This document shows positions 1 to 8,216 of a stretch of 36,340 nt of DNA, piece after piece (position 1 is the stretch's first letter; the number at the start of each line of letters is the position of its first letter). The DNA is from Gemmatimonadota bacterium. GTDB lineage: Bacteria > JBHIER01 > G020348925. A model generated the notes under the pieces. It was given only the letters and a program-made list of their open reading frames with translations. It had not been told where the DNA came from and did not search any database. The stretch spans positions 1,733,690 through 1,770,029 of the forward strand of contig CP070758.1 in the NCBI GenBank assembly GCA_020348925.1, given 5' to 3'. The position numbers and the translations under genes are program-made.

Positions 1-348
1 CCCTGAATCACATACTCTTTTTTGTTGACACCTTCATCATCGTGTTCTATATTATCGAACGGAAATTCTTCTAATTTGCTGAAAATAAAAAATTGGTCAT
101 CACCATCATATATGATTGAGCCGCATAGTGTAGGACATGTCGCAACTCTTGAGTGAAAGAAAATCTGTAGCACGGAGATGTCTCTAACTTATCACCTGTC
201 AAGCCATAAGGGGTTTTCTGTATTGATTCGATACGGTGATGAAAGAGTATCCATTCAAGCAATTGATGTGTAGTCGCATATGCAACTATCAGTTGCAAAG
301 AGTGTCCCCTTAAACCCAAGAAAACTTTCATCAACAGGAGGTAATAAG
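1..348. other. Left-edge region, no confident gene
   Basis: No gene can be called with confidence. On the minus strand two overlapping frames look partly protein-like. One is open from about 355 down to 71. The other is open from about 186 to the window edge and reads an acidic stretch that includes DDQFFIFSKLEEFPFDNIE. Neither has a well-placed Shine-Dalgarno site, and neither resembles a family I recognise. They could be the two halves of one frameshifted gene reading off the left edge. The consensus AGGAGGT at 337-343 belongs to the plus-strand gene at 349. Confidence 0.25.
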
Positions 349-1095
349 ATGACATGGATTATTTCGATCGCATTTGCCGCCTGCGGATTGTTGGTCGTCG
401 GCATCGCTTTGCATAAGGTTTTCCGAAGCCTCGATCCATCGAAGATCTCAGGCTATCGTCCCTGCGCGGGTGGTTGGTGGGAAGCCAAGCTGAACAATTG
501 TAGTTCAGGCCTCCTTAAGGTTCCCCAGCAGCCGGTGAATACCTACACGAACGTGGCGTACGTTGCTGTCGGCTTTTTTCTCCTGTTCAAAATCAACACA
601 CTCCCATCATACGTACTTTCTCTGACCTTACTCTACCTCTGCGTCGGATCGGCTCTGTACCACGCCATGTCGACACGCTGGGCGGGCAGTCTTGATGTAA
701 GTGGCATGTACGCTCTTTTCTCTGCGATGACAGCTTACATTATATGTAAGTATATTGGTTTAGACAATTCGCTCGTAGCCCTCATTATGTTTATGGTCGC
801 CGTACTATGTGGTTATCTTTTGAGATACAGATATCGAGGCAATATGTCGCTCAAAATTGGTATATTTTTGGTGCTCACATATCTCTTCACCATTTTGAGC
901 ATGCTGCAGAACAACAGATCGCTGGTAAGCGGCTATTTGATTGCTTCCTTCGCCATGTTTGCCTTAGCATACCTCGCATGGATATTGGATAAGGCGAGGA
1001 ACTTCCCACTCAAACGATTTGGACACGGACTCTGGCACGTCTTAACCGCGGCAGCGATCTCTGTTTTGTTTTATGGCTCCTATCTTTCAGAATAA
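349..1095 (+). CDS. CREST-superfamily (ceramidase-like) membrane hydrolase
   Basis: This 248-residue protein is almost entirely membrane segments, about seven by eye. It carries the residues expected of the CREST superfamily (alkaline ceramidase, PAQR, Per1, SID-1): Ser101 and His105 in SALYH, Asp116 in SLDVSG, and His226 with His230 in GHGLWH. The early QPVNTYTNVAYVAVG stretch also resembles the QPxNTxSN segment of ceramidases. In the family these residues hold a zinc ion in a membrane-embedded hydrolase acting on lipid amides or related lipids; the substrate here is unknown. The start at 349 is preferred over an in-frame ATG at 280 because AGGAGGT lies at 337-343 with ideal spacing. It stands alone, with no clear operon partner. 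Family membership is fairly secure; ceramidase activity itself is inference. Confidence 0.7.
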   Translation: MTWIISIAFAACGLLVVGIALHKVFRSLDPSKISGYRPCAGGWWEAKLNNCSSGLLKVPQQPVNTYTNVAYVAVGFFLLFKINTLPSYVLSLTLLYLCVGSALYHAMSTRWAGSLDVSGMYALFSAMTAYIICKYIGLDNSLVALIMFMVAVLCGYLLRYRYRGNMSLKIGIFLVLTYLFTILSMLQNNRSLVSGYLIASFAMFALAYLAWILDKARNFPLKRFGHGLWHVLTAAAISVLFYGSYLSE

Positions 1096-1520
1096 CTGGC
1101 AGGGGTAAAATCGGTACGGACTCAATTTTTCTTTTTACTATGTTTGGCACGTAGATAGCGGGATGAGAGTCCAAGTACTACGTTTTAGAAACTTTCAGTA
1201 TATTAAAGAAATCAATTCTTCGTTGTCCTCTCTTAATCATGCTTGATTGATACAGGAAGGTAAGTGAAGAAATTGTTGAACATTACCTTTTAATCCAACC
1301 ATCCGCCAATTTCGTATGATCAAACCCTCAACTTTCCTTGGCCGTTAACTGAGCCGGAATATTAGCTGCTCAAAACGTATAATCCAATATGAGGAATGTT
1401 TTTTTTACTTTAGATTTCTAAAAAACTTTTTCTTCGCAAAAGAGTCAAATGACTATATGATCGTTTCTACTTCATATTACGGATGTTTGAATTCTATATG
1501 CTCGAAAATCGGAGGAGATT
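1096..1520. other. AT-rich intergenic region
   Basis: This is a gene-free spacer of 425 bases between the CREST hydrolase and the ATC-hydrolase relative. It is AT-rich, with T and A runs around 1398-1435. I see no convincing open frame, strong hairpin terminator or consensus promoter. The promoter of the downstream gene probably lies here but cannot be pinned down. GGAGGAG at 1511-1517 is the ribosome binding site of the next gene. Confidence 0.5.
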
Positions 1521-2150
1521 ATGGCTCAATACTTGAAAACTGCTCCAAGTCGCAGACAGTTTTTCTCGAGAATCGTTCCTGCCTGTGCTCTCACCTGTTT
1601 TGGATGCAGTGATGTCTTCGCGTCCGCTCTTTCCGGTCAAGGAAAATCCGATTCAAAGGAAATACACCCTTTTCAGGAAGAGCTAAGTGTAACCTATCAG
1701 CGGCTCTTTGAGTTCAGGTTTCAATCGAACTTCATTCCCATATTTAAGGCTATCGAAAAGGATGTCGGCAAGGAGAATCTTTTAGAGATGGTAAAAAAAG
1801 CCAGCTCGAAAAATAATAAAGAACTGGGACAACGAATCGCGAAAAGAAGCCCGGCTAACGACCTCCGTAATTTTGCGGAACCGTTACGAAATCCTCGCGA
1901 CATCTTTAAACATGCCAATATTTACGAGATTGTTGAAGACTCCGAAACTGCTTTCGAAATGGAGGTTACGGAATGTCTGACGGCAAAGGTGTTTCGTGAA
2001 TCCGATGCCGCCGACATCGGATATGCGGCCGTCTGCCATGCTGACTTCGCTCTTCCCGAGGGATTCAATCCCAAAATAAAACTCATAAGGACCAAGACAT
2101 TAATGCAAGGACACGACTGCTGTAACCACCGATATATTTTGCAGGGTTAG
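1521..2150 (+). CDS. L-2-amino-thiazoline-4-carboxylic acid hydrolase family protein, Tat signal
   Basis: The 209-residue product begins with a twin-arginine signal, SRRQFF at residues 10-15, then a hydrophobic stretch and a cysteine-rich CALTCFGC segment (22-29) that could be a lipobox. The C-terminal half resembles the L-2-amino-thiazoline-4-carboxylate (ATC) hydrolase family: EVTECLTAKVFRE, then AAVCHADFAL, and near the end GHDCCNHRY (197-205), where family members carry a conserved G-H-D-x-C pattern. Characterised ATC hydrolase opens a thiazoline ring on the way to L-cysteine, but most family members are untested. Export by Tat would place this one outside the cytoplasm, perhaps because a cofactor is inserted before export. 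A clean terminator follows at 2164-2188, so it is probably monocistronic. Family call good; substrate unknown. Confidence 0.72.
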   Translation: MAQYLKTAPSRRQFFSRIVPACALTCFGCSDVFASALSGQGKSDSKEIHPFQEELSVTYQRLFEFRFQSNFIPIFKAIEKDVGKENLLEMVKKASSKNNKELGQRIAKRSPANDLRNFAEPLRNPRDIFKHANIYEIVEDSETAFEMEVTECLTAKVFRESDAADIGYAAVCHADFALPEGFNPKIKLIRTKTLMQGHDCCNHRYILQG

Positions 2151-2163
2151 GTTACAGTTTGGG

Positions 2164-2188
2164 AGTCAAGTCTCCGCTTGACTTTTTT
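2164..2188 (+). terminator. Rho-independent terminator after the ATC-hydrolase gene
   Basis: A perfect 7-bp stem AGTCAAG / CTTGACT with loop TCTCCG is followed directly by six T residues. It starts 14 bases after the stop codon of the gene ending at 2150. Confidence 0.85.
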
Positions 2189-2390
2189 ACTCACTTTGAT
2201 GCAACAGGGGACGTGAGGAATGAGAGGAGTCCGACATATCAAGCGATTTTTGAACCCAAGCACCGATTGAAGTCGTGCTCTCAAATTCATGACGTTCTCC
2301 AATCTTTCGTTTTGCCGAGGTGCTGGTTTCTTAAACCTTCTTTCGACCTGATCGATGAGTAAAAAGTAAAATTACAAAGAGGAATGAGCA

Positions 2391-2942
2391 ATGTTTACCG
2401 ACGCCAGGGGTAAAACCGTCGTATTCGTTGCACACTGCATACTGAACCAGAATTCGATCTCTGACGGGACAGCCGTATACCCTGGCTTCATACAGGAGAT
2501 CATGGAGGTACTGTGCACGACTCACGTCGGAATAGTACAGATGCCGTGCCCGGAATTTCTGTGCCTGGGCTTGGATCGGGGGAACATCGATGGAAGCACA
2601 TCTCCCGTTGTCGAGGAGAACACGAGAATACGTGAGACGATGGGGCGGAGGTTCGCCGCCCGAAAAATTGAGCAGTTGGCTCAAGATCTTGTTTTTCAAA
2701 TATCGGAATACCGAAAATATGGTTTTCACATACTGGGAATTGTTGGGATCAATCGCTCCCCCAGTTGCGGTGTGGACACCACATCAAAGAACAATCGTGA
2801 AATCGGAGGGGAAGGTGTTTTCATTGAAATACTGCGCAAGGAACTTCAAAAAAACAGAATGGATATTGACATTGTGGGCATCAAACCATCGGAGCCTGGA
2901 AAAGCGGTGAAAGCCATACGAACCTTGATGGACGCCAATTGA
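2391..2942 (+). CDS. TudS-related iron-sulfur desulfidase-like protein
   Basis: This 183-residue protein resembles the DUF523/TudS group, in which thiouracil desulfidase uses a [4Fe-4S] cluster held by three cysteines to remove sulfur from thiolated substrates. The three expected cysteines are present: Cys16 in HCILNQN, Cys53 in MPCPE and Cys126 in SPSCG. The overall pattern of an N-terminal HCxLNxN, a middle PCPE and a later NRSPSCG is that of the CD3072-type TudS relatives. No signal peptide is seen, so it should be cytoplasmic. AGAGGA lies about eight bases before the ATG. It stands between terminator-separated genes but beside an ATC-hydrolase relative, another enzyme family acting on a sulfur-containing small molecule. 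The family is clear; the substrate is not. Confidence 0.75.
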   Translation: MFTDARGKTVVFVAHCILNQNSISDGTAVYPGFIQEIMEVLCTTHVGIVQMPCPEFLCLGLDRGNIDGSTSPVVEENTRIRETMGRRFAARKIEQLAQDLVFQISEYRKYGFHILGIVGINRSPSCGVDTTSKNNREIGGEGVFIEILRKELQKNRMDIDIVGIKPSEPGKAVKAIRTLMDAN

Positions 2943-3051
2943 CACATGAGCCCACCATGTGGATGCAAGGAATTTCGCCAAAATCTCGCCGCCCCTGTCC
3001 CAAGGCCTTCGGCCGCAATTATTGTAATTCTCGAAATTTCTGGAGGTAAAT

Positions 3052-3534
3052 ATGAATTCCCCAAGAAATTTTTTACAAATAGTACCTGTTCTATTGACGG
3101 TGACTTTCATCGGATGTCAATCGCGTCCGGACGTCGAAGCATTACGATCTGAAATTTTGAACCTTCACAAAACACTCATTGACGCCCACTGGAACAAGGA
3201 CATAGATTTTTTCACCGAAAACATATCAGAGGATTATTTCTCCGTTGGAAATGGGGAGATACGTAAGCCGACGAAAGAAGAGATTACGACGCAGGTCACC
3301 AACTATCTCGATAATACGACGTTTACGGAGTACAGAGACTTGCGCGAACCGATCATCGGCTTTTCGAATGACGGTTCAGTGGCCTGGTCTCTTGTCCAGG
3401 TGAAGGTAGCAGGCAAGCGCACCACGGAAGAAGGAACGGAAAGGGACTTGGACTTCACTTGTGCCTGGATCACCTTGTACGAGCGACAAGATAATACGTG
3501 GCTACGATTGGGAGAGGTGTCAACGTTCAAGTAA
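3052..3534 (+). CDS. NTF2-like (SnoaL/DUF4440-type) lipoprotein
   Basis: The 160-residue protein has a hydrophobic N-terminus ending in a lipobox-like FIGC (Cys22), suggesting a lipid-anchored envelope protein. The mature part fits a small cone-shaped NTF2-like domain: a long first helix (VEALRSEILNLHKTLIDAHW), then EDYFSVGNGEI, an ISFSNDGSVAW-like strand region and a closing ERQDNTWLRLGEVST strand. Family members are enzymes or ligand binders, and the catalytic residues vary, so no function is assigned. The start has a strong TGGAGGT site at 3041-3047. A weak stem CTTAA/TTAAG followed by T residues (3543-3564) may terminate it. Confidence 0.65.
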   Translation: MNSPRNFLQIVPVLLTVTFIGCQSRPDVEALRSEILNLHKTLIDAHWNKDIDFFTENISEDYFSVGNGEIRKPTKEEITTQVTNYLDNTTFTEYRDLREPIIGFSNDGSVAWSLVQVKVAGKRTTEEGTERDLDFTCAWITLYERQDNTWLRLGEVSTFK

Positions 3535-4184
3535 AGTTACGACTTAAAGCTGTTAAGACTTTTTGCCTTGTCTTAAGAATGTGGGTATGTTCTCGCATTC
3601 GTCTCGATGTTGCTTCGAATCCTGGATTGATGGATTTATGGGAAAGCCAGACAGAGGGTATAATTTAGCTTGCGATTTCATGTCCATCAAATGAAATTGG
3701 TTGGAAGAGTATCCCTCTTCTTTTTCTTTACTGTCCAAAGCCTTCGCCGAGACCGTCACGGCTCACTGCGCTGTTTTTTCCAAACTCATCCAACCTTCGG
3801 TCGGATTCAGACACGGAAAAAACGGCCGCTCCGTTCGACTGTCGGTCTTGCGGCTCAGGCTTCAGGGCATTGGAGATCCAAAGTATGATGATAGTATATT
3901 TTCTTTGATTTAAGTTATTAGATAGCCAACACATTTTTGTGAGAACCTGATTTTTTAAAAATTCGAAAAAAATATCGCTCAAGTTTATAATAGACTCATC
4001 CATTATCAATTTGGGGTAACTCCTATTCAAGTGCTTTTTAAAATTTATCCTTGCCTTACTTGTAAAAAATTTGTATAATAGCAAATTCATAGAAAGCATT
4101 GAGCTTGCGACGTGCGACCTGAGATATGCGACTCATTCATCAATTCAACCAAAGGGGTGATGCCCCGCTTCAAAAGGAGGGTCT
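3535..4184. other. Gene-free region with an imperfect palindromic element
   Basis: Between the lipoprotein and the OPT transporter lie 650 bases without a supported gene. A GC-rich palindromic block (3737-3863, listed separately) is set in otherwise AT-rich DNA, notably 3880-4100. A minus-strand open frame of 123 codons crosses the block, but its composition changes sharply where it enters the block, and it has no ribosome site. The strong AAAGGAGG at 4173-4180 serves the transporter gene. Confidence 0.5.
3737..3863. repeat. Imperfect inverted repeat, possible small mobile or REP-like element
   Basis: Two arms of about 45 bases (3737-3782 and 3815-3863) are reverse complements with several mismatches and small gaps. 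Shared blocks include AAGCCT, AGACCG and GTTTTTTCC. The arms enclose about 32 bases containing a small ACC-TTC-GGT hairpin. The block is clearly richer in GC than the DNA on either side. Its shape fits a MITE- or REP-type element, but no second copy is in this window, so mobility is inference. Confidence 0.4.
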
Positions 4185-6176
4185 ATGGAGGAGAGGAAAC
4201 AGGCTACACTGCCCGAAAATGCTTACACTCCGTTGAAGGAAGGCGAAGAATATCTTCCCTATATCCCCCCCACTCAATCTCCGCCCGAGATCACAACCCG
4301 TTCGATCTTCTGGGGGGTGCTCATGGCGGCCATCTTCACCGCCGCTGCCGCCTATCTGGGGCTGAAGATCGGCCAGGTCTTCGAAGCCGCCATTCCGATT
4401 GCTATCCTCGCAGTGGGCCTCGCCGGGATGTACGCCAGACGCAGTACCATTCTGGAAAACGTCATCATCCAATCCATCGGAGGCGCCTCCGGTGTTATCG
4501 TCGCCGGCGCCATCTTCACCATCCCGGCCCTGTACATCCTGGAGCTGAACGCCAACTTCTTTCAGATTTTTCTGGCTTCTCTCTTCGGTGGCTTCCTGGG
4601 AATCCTATTTCTTGTGCCCCTTCGGAAATACTTCTGCGCCGATCAACACGGATTGCTCCCCTTCCCCGAAGCAACGGCCATCACCGAGGTGCTGGTCACC
4701 GGAGAGGCTGGTGGTGAACAGGCCAAAGTCCTCATCTGGGCGTCGCTGCTGGGAGGCTTGTACGACTTCTGCATCGCCAGCTTCCATCTGTGGAGCGAGA
4801 TCGTCTCGACACGCGTTCTCCCCTGGGGAGCGGCTCTGGCGGATAGGGCCAAGCTGATCATCCGGGTCAACGCCGGGGCTGCCGTCATGGGCTTGGGCTA
4901 CATCATCGGTCTGCGATATGCGGCCATCATCTGCGCCGGAAGTTTCGTCTCCTGGCTCGTCATCATCCCGGCCATCTGGTATTTCGGCCAGCACCTGACA
5001 GGCATCACCATCATTCCCGGCGATGTTCCCATAGCCGGCATGAGCCCTGAGGATATCTTCTACAACTACGTCCGCCACATCGGCATCGGCGGTATCGCCT
5101 GCGCCGGTGTGATCGGTATCATCAAGAACATTAAAATCATTGTCGGTGCGTTTTCTCTGGGATTCAAGGAAATTTTCAGTGGGAAGATCACCAGCGCTGA
5201 AACCGAAGTTCGGACGCAAAAGGATATTCCCATGTCGGCCCTGATCCTCATCATCGGTCTCTCACTGATCTGCATTCTCCTCTTCTTCCGCGGATTTGTC
5301 GTGGATGGCTGGGGATTTGCCCTTGTTGCCCTTCTACTGGCCATGATCATCGGCTTTCTGTTTACGACCGTAGCGGCCCGGGCCACCGCCATTGTGGGCG
5401 TAAATCCTGTCTCAGGGATGACGCTGATGACCTTGATTCTCTCCTCGGTCATACTGGTGAAATTGGGGTTGTCCGGTCCCGGCGGCATGGTTTCGGCTCT
5501 GATTATTGGCACGGTGGTCTGCACCGCTCTGTCCATGTCCGGCGGGTTCATCACGGATTTGAAGACCGGGTACTGGCTGGGCTCGACGCCGCAAAATCAG
5601 GAGCGCTTCAAGTTCCTGGGCACGCTGGTGGCAGCCCTGTGCGTCGGAGGCGTGGTCCTCCTTTTGAACAAAACGAACGGCTTCGTACCGGGTCCTGAGC
5701 ACCCAAATCCTCTGGCCGCCCCTCAGGCCAATGCCATGGCAGCCATTTTAAGGGTTCTTTTCGGAGCACAGGCCCCGTGGGGGTTGTATGTGGCGGGGAT
5801 TTTTATGGCTCTGGTCATGGAAATTTTAAAAATTTCTCCTCTGGCCTTCGCCCTGGGGATGTATCTGCCTATCGAGCTGAACACTCCCCTTCTCATCGGC
5901 GGTATCGTCGCCCACGTCGTTTCCACTCGAAGCAAGGACGAAGCCTTGAACAAAGCCAGGCGAGAGAAAGGGACGCTCATTGCCTCGGGTTTCATCGCCG
6001 GAGGGGCGCTCATGGGAGTGATCAGTGCCGTTCTTACCCTTGTGTTCGCGGAACGACTGCATACCGGTATCGCCGAAAGAGGCATCGGTGAATGGATTTC
6101 CATTATATTCTTCATCGGCCTGTGCCTGTTCATGTACTATTGGGCTAAAGGAGCGAAGAAGGACACCGGTATATAA
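4185..6176 (+). CDS. OPT family oligopeptide transporter
   Basis: The 663-residue protein is a multi-spanning membrane protein matching the prokaryotic OPT family. After a short acidic, proline-rich cytoplasmic start (residues 1-35) come many hydrophobic segments, and the family NPVSGMT motif lies near residues 406-412. A segment reading AYLGLKIGQVFEA near residues 60-72 is also typical. OPT proteins are secondary transporters that take up peptides or, in the yellow-stripe branch, metal chelates; which one applies here cannot be read from sequence. AAAGGAGG at 4173-4180 sets the start. It appears monocistronic: a very strong hairpin follows at 6483-6509, and a new promoter begins the next unit. 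Confidence 0.9.
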   Translation: MEERKQATLPENAYTPLKEGEEYLPYIPPTQSPPEITTRSIFWGVLMAAIFTAAAAYLGLKIGQVFEAAIPIAILAVGLAGMYARRSTILENVIIQSIGGASGVIVAGAIFTIPALYILELNANFFQIFLASLFGGFLGILFLVPLRKYFCADQHGLLPFPEATAITEVLVTGEAGGEQAKVLIWASLLGGLYDFCIASFHLWSEIVSTRVLPWGAALADRAKLIIRVNAGAAVMGLGYIIGLRYAAIICAGSFVSWLVIIPAIWYFGQHLTGITIIPGDVPIAGMSPEDIFYNYVRHIGIGGIACAGVIGIIKNIKIIVGAFSLGFKEIFSGKITSAETEVRTQKDIPMSALILIIGLSLICILLFFRGFVVDGWGFALVALLLAMIIGFLFTTVAARATAIVGVNPVSGMTLMTLILSSVILVKLGLSGPGGMVSALIIGTVVCTALSMSGGFITDLKTGYWLGSTPQNQERFKFLGTLVAALCVGGVVLLLNKTNGFVPGPEHPNPLAAPQANAMAAILRVLFGAQAPWGLYVAGIFMALVMEILKISPLAFALGMYLPIELNTPLLIGGIVAHVVSTRSKDEALNKARREKGTLIASGFIAGGALMGVISAVLTLVFAERLHTGIAERGIGEWISIIFFIGLCLFMYYWAKGAKKDTGI

Positions 6177-6482
6177 GGAGGAAACCAGGGGTAAGACGGT
6201 TCAAATGGTCGGCTGTCCAGATTACGCCCGGGGCTATGTATGTTAAGGACGGGCAATTGAACAGAGTTGAGAGTGAAGACCTCGATCTCTCATCGCCTTT
6301 GGGAACAATGAAGGGATGCCCGGCGACCGGAACACATCCAGCATCCACCGCGACGACCCCTTTCACAATCCGACCATGACCGTTACGTATGTCGATGGAA
6401 ATCTGCGGCTTTTAATTATGGAGGGAAAATTCCCGTTATAAACACGTCCCAAGTCATGGGTTTCAATTCTCAGAATGTAGGC

Positions 6483-6513
6483 TGGGGTAGGAGGCAGGCT
6501 CCTACCCCATTTC
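6483..6513 (+). terminator. Strong hairpin, probable terminator of the OPT gene
   Basis: A perfect 11-bp stem TGGGGTAGGAG / CTCCTACCCCA encloses a five-base loop. Only TTT follows, so the U-tract is short and termination may be partial. It lies about 300 bases after the OPT stop codon. Confidence 0.55.
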
Positions 6514-6610
6514 AGTCTGGAAGTGGATAATCAGAGCGGAATCGCTTTCCGTCCACGAACCGTGGTGGTTCTTGGTGATGCACCGTCCATCCGATACCTC
6601 CGAAAAAAAC

Positions 6611-6639
6611 TTGACATATTGCACGCAGTGCGTTATAAT
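6611..6639 (+). promoter_or_regulatory. Consensus sigma-70 type promoter with palindromic spacer
   Basis: TTGACA at 6611-6616 and TATAAT at 6634-6639 match the consensus fully and are exactly 17 bases apart. The spacer contains GCAC-GCA-GTGC (6621-6631), a short palindrome that could be an operator. Transcription would begin near 6646 and enter the GWxTD gene at 6721. Confidence 0.8.
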
Positions 6640-6720
6640 ATGGCTGTATCTTTGATACATGAGAGGGGAAAAACCAAGGATGGTGCTTCGATGAAATCCT
6701 GACATACAGGAGCCAGTTAT

Positions 6721-8148
6721 ATGATGAACAAAAGAGTACGTGTTGACCGAGTTTCATCTTTCGCCATAAGCATGCTCACCGCATTTTCTCTGGTTCTCCA
6801 ATCACATGTTGCACTCAGTGCCGACATCTCAAAAGCATCGAAGGGTGATGTGCGGTTTTTTATGGACTGGGCGGGATTTAAATCCTTTCAAGATAATAGA
6901 AAATCATACGTTGAGTTTTACGTAACCCTCTCGCGGGACCAACTCACGTTCAGTCAAATGGAAACCGGATATGCCGGAGCCTATGAGATCGAAATCATCC
7001 TCGATCGTGAGGGTCGAAAACCAGAGAAAAAAAGCTGGCTCGGCGCCGCCCAAATCGATTCTCTCGAGGAAGCATCGCAGAAGATTTCTTTGTTCGATGT
7101 AAACTACTTCCTGTTGGAGCCAGGACACTATACCTTATCAGCGAAAGTGGCGGATCTCAATTCGGGATTGAAGGGGTCCTATGTCGAACGATTGACGATT
7201 CCCAAATTCAAGGAGAAAGAACTCGGTCTGAGCCAGATCGAATTCGCCTCTCGGATCGAAGCGGTCGCTTCACAGAACAAATTCGTAAAAAATGGCGTGT
7301 TCGTTCTTCCGAATCCCCTGCACCTTTATGGAATCCAACTGCCGGCTGTCTTTTTCTACGCGGAAGTATATAACTTACAGCATTCGGAGGGCGACACCTC
7401 GACGTATACGATCCAATATGACATCATCGACTCCACTGACACGGTCGTGAAACCGAGCTCACCGCGGACGTTCAGAAAGAACAGCACATCCGCGGTGGTA
7501 ACTGAACAGACGAGCTGTGTCACACTGGGGACGGGAAAGTATACATTGAAACTGAACGTCACGGATAATGAGACCGGGGAACAGGCGACTCAAGAGGGAA
7601 CATTTCAAGTCCGAATGCCACGGCGACCCGTGTCTGCTCAGGGTGAAAGTGATTCCTTATTGAACGAGGAACAAGCGCAGCTGAACCGTAATATCATCTC
7701 GTATATTGCTACTCGTAAGGAGCTTCAGCTGTACGATGATTTCAATCTCGACGGGAAAAAAGCGTTTCTGGAGAAATTCTGGTCGGATCGCGATCCGACT
7801 CCAGGAACGGAGATCAACGAATTCAAAGAAGATCATCACAAGAGATTTGCTTTCGCCAACATCAATTTTCAATCCACAACTCAGAAGGAGGGGTGGAAAA
7901 CAGACATGGGACGAATTTACATACTCTACGGTCCTCCCCATGACATCGAAAGACACACAGCCGATGCCGAATCCAATGCCTGGGAAAAATGGATCTACGA
8001 AAGCCTCAAAGACCAAGGAAACGTCTTCTTCATTCTCGGGGATCTGGAGGGTTTCGGAAGATACACACTCCTCCACTCAAACCTGAGGGGAGAGAAGTAC
8101 GATGAAAATTGGGAACAGTGGATCAATCGCTATCGAGGACGATATTAA
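6721..8148 (+). CDS. GWxTD domain-containing exported protein
   Basis: The 475-residue product starts with a basic N-terminus and a hydrophobic signal sequence (about residues 12-35, ending VALSA). The C-terminal region contains the defining motif GWKTD at residues 391-395, followed by MGRIYILYGPPHDIERH, as in the GWxTD domain family. The middle is beta-rich and resembles two Ig-like or Macroglobulin-like modules. The molecular function of the family is unknown; it is common in Acidobacteria and FCB-type candidate phyla and often sits near TPR proteins. Here a DUF2723-TPR gene follows within about 70 bases, so the two are probably cotranscribed from the promoter at 6611. A second ATG lies directly after the first and either could be used. 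Confidence 0.8.
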   Translation: MMNKRVRVDRVSSFAISMLTAFSLVLQSHVALSADISKASKGDVRFFMDWAGFKSFQDNRKSYVEFYVTLSRDQLTFSQMETGYAGAYEIEIILDREGRKPEKKSWLGAAQIDSLEEASQKISLFDVNYFLLEPGHYTLSAKVADLNSGLKGSYVERLTIPKFKEKELGLSQIEFASRIEAVASQNKFVKNGVFVLPNPLHLYGIQLPAVFFYAEVYNLQHSEGDTSTYTIQYDIIDSTDTVVKPSSPRTFRKNSTSAVVTEQTSCVTLGTGKYTLKLNVTDNETGEQATQEGTFQVRMPRRPVSAQGESDSLLNEEQAQLNRNIISYIATRKELQLYDDFNLDGKKAFLEKFWSDRDPTPGTEINEFKEDHHKRFAFANINFQSTTQKEGWKTDMGRIYILYGPPHDIERHTADAESNAWEKWIYESLKDQGNVFFILGDLEGFGRYTLLHSNLRGEKYDENWEQWINRYRGRY

Positions 8149-8216
8149 CGGCAAAAAAGCAACGACTATCGTACCTGCGACCGTATGACCCCACATCGAC
8201 CATCCCACGAAACTCG

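Larger units (their letters stand above)
6177..6720. other. Intergenic region with hairpin and promoter
   Basis: This 544-base spacer holds a possible 41-codon open frame (6316-6441, preceded by AAGGG), a perfect 11-bp hairpin at 6483-6509 and a consensus promoter at 6611-6639. The short frame ends in a protein-like stretch (MTVTYVDGNLRLLIMEG), so the left part may be a decayed gene end. I cannot name the family. Nothing else stands out. Confidence 0.4.

Noticed and set aside
2159-2362. 67-codon open frame after the ATC-hydrolase gene
   Set aside because: It begins inside the terminator of the previous gene and has no ribosome site or protein-like pattern.
4605-5219. 204-codon minus-strand open frame inside the OPT gene
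   Set aside because: It is an artefact of GC-rich transporter codons, very acidic and without family resemblance.
8109-8216. Earlier start (TTG at 8109) for the DUF2723 gene
   Set aside because: It overlaps the end of the GWxTD gene, is not ATG or GTG, and gives an N-terminus unlike the family.
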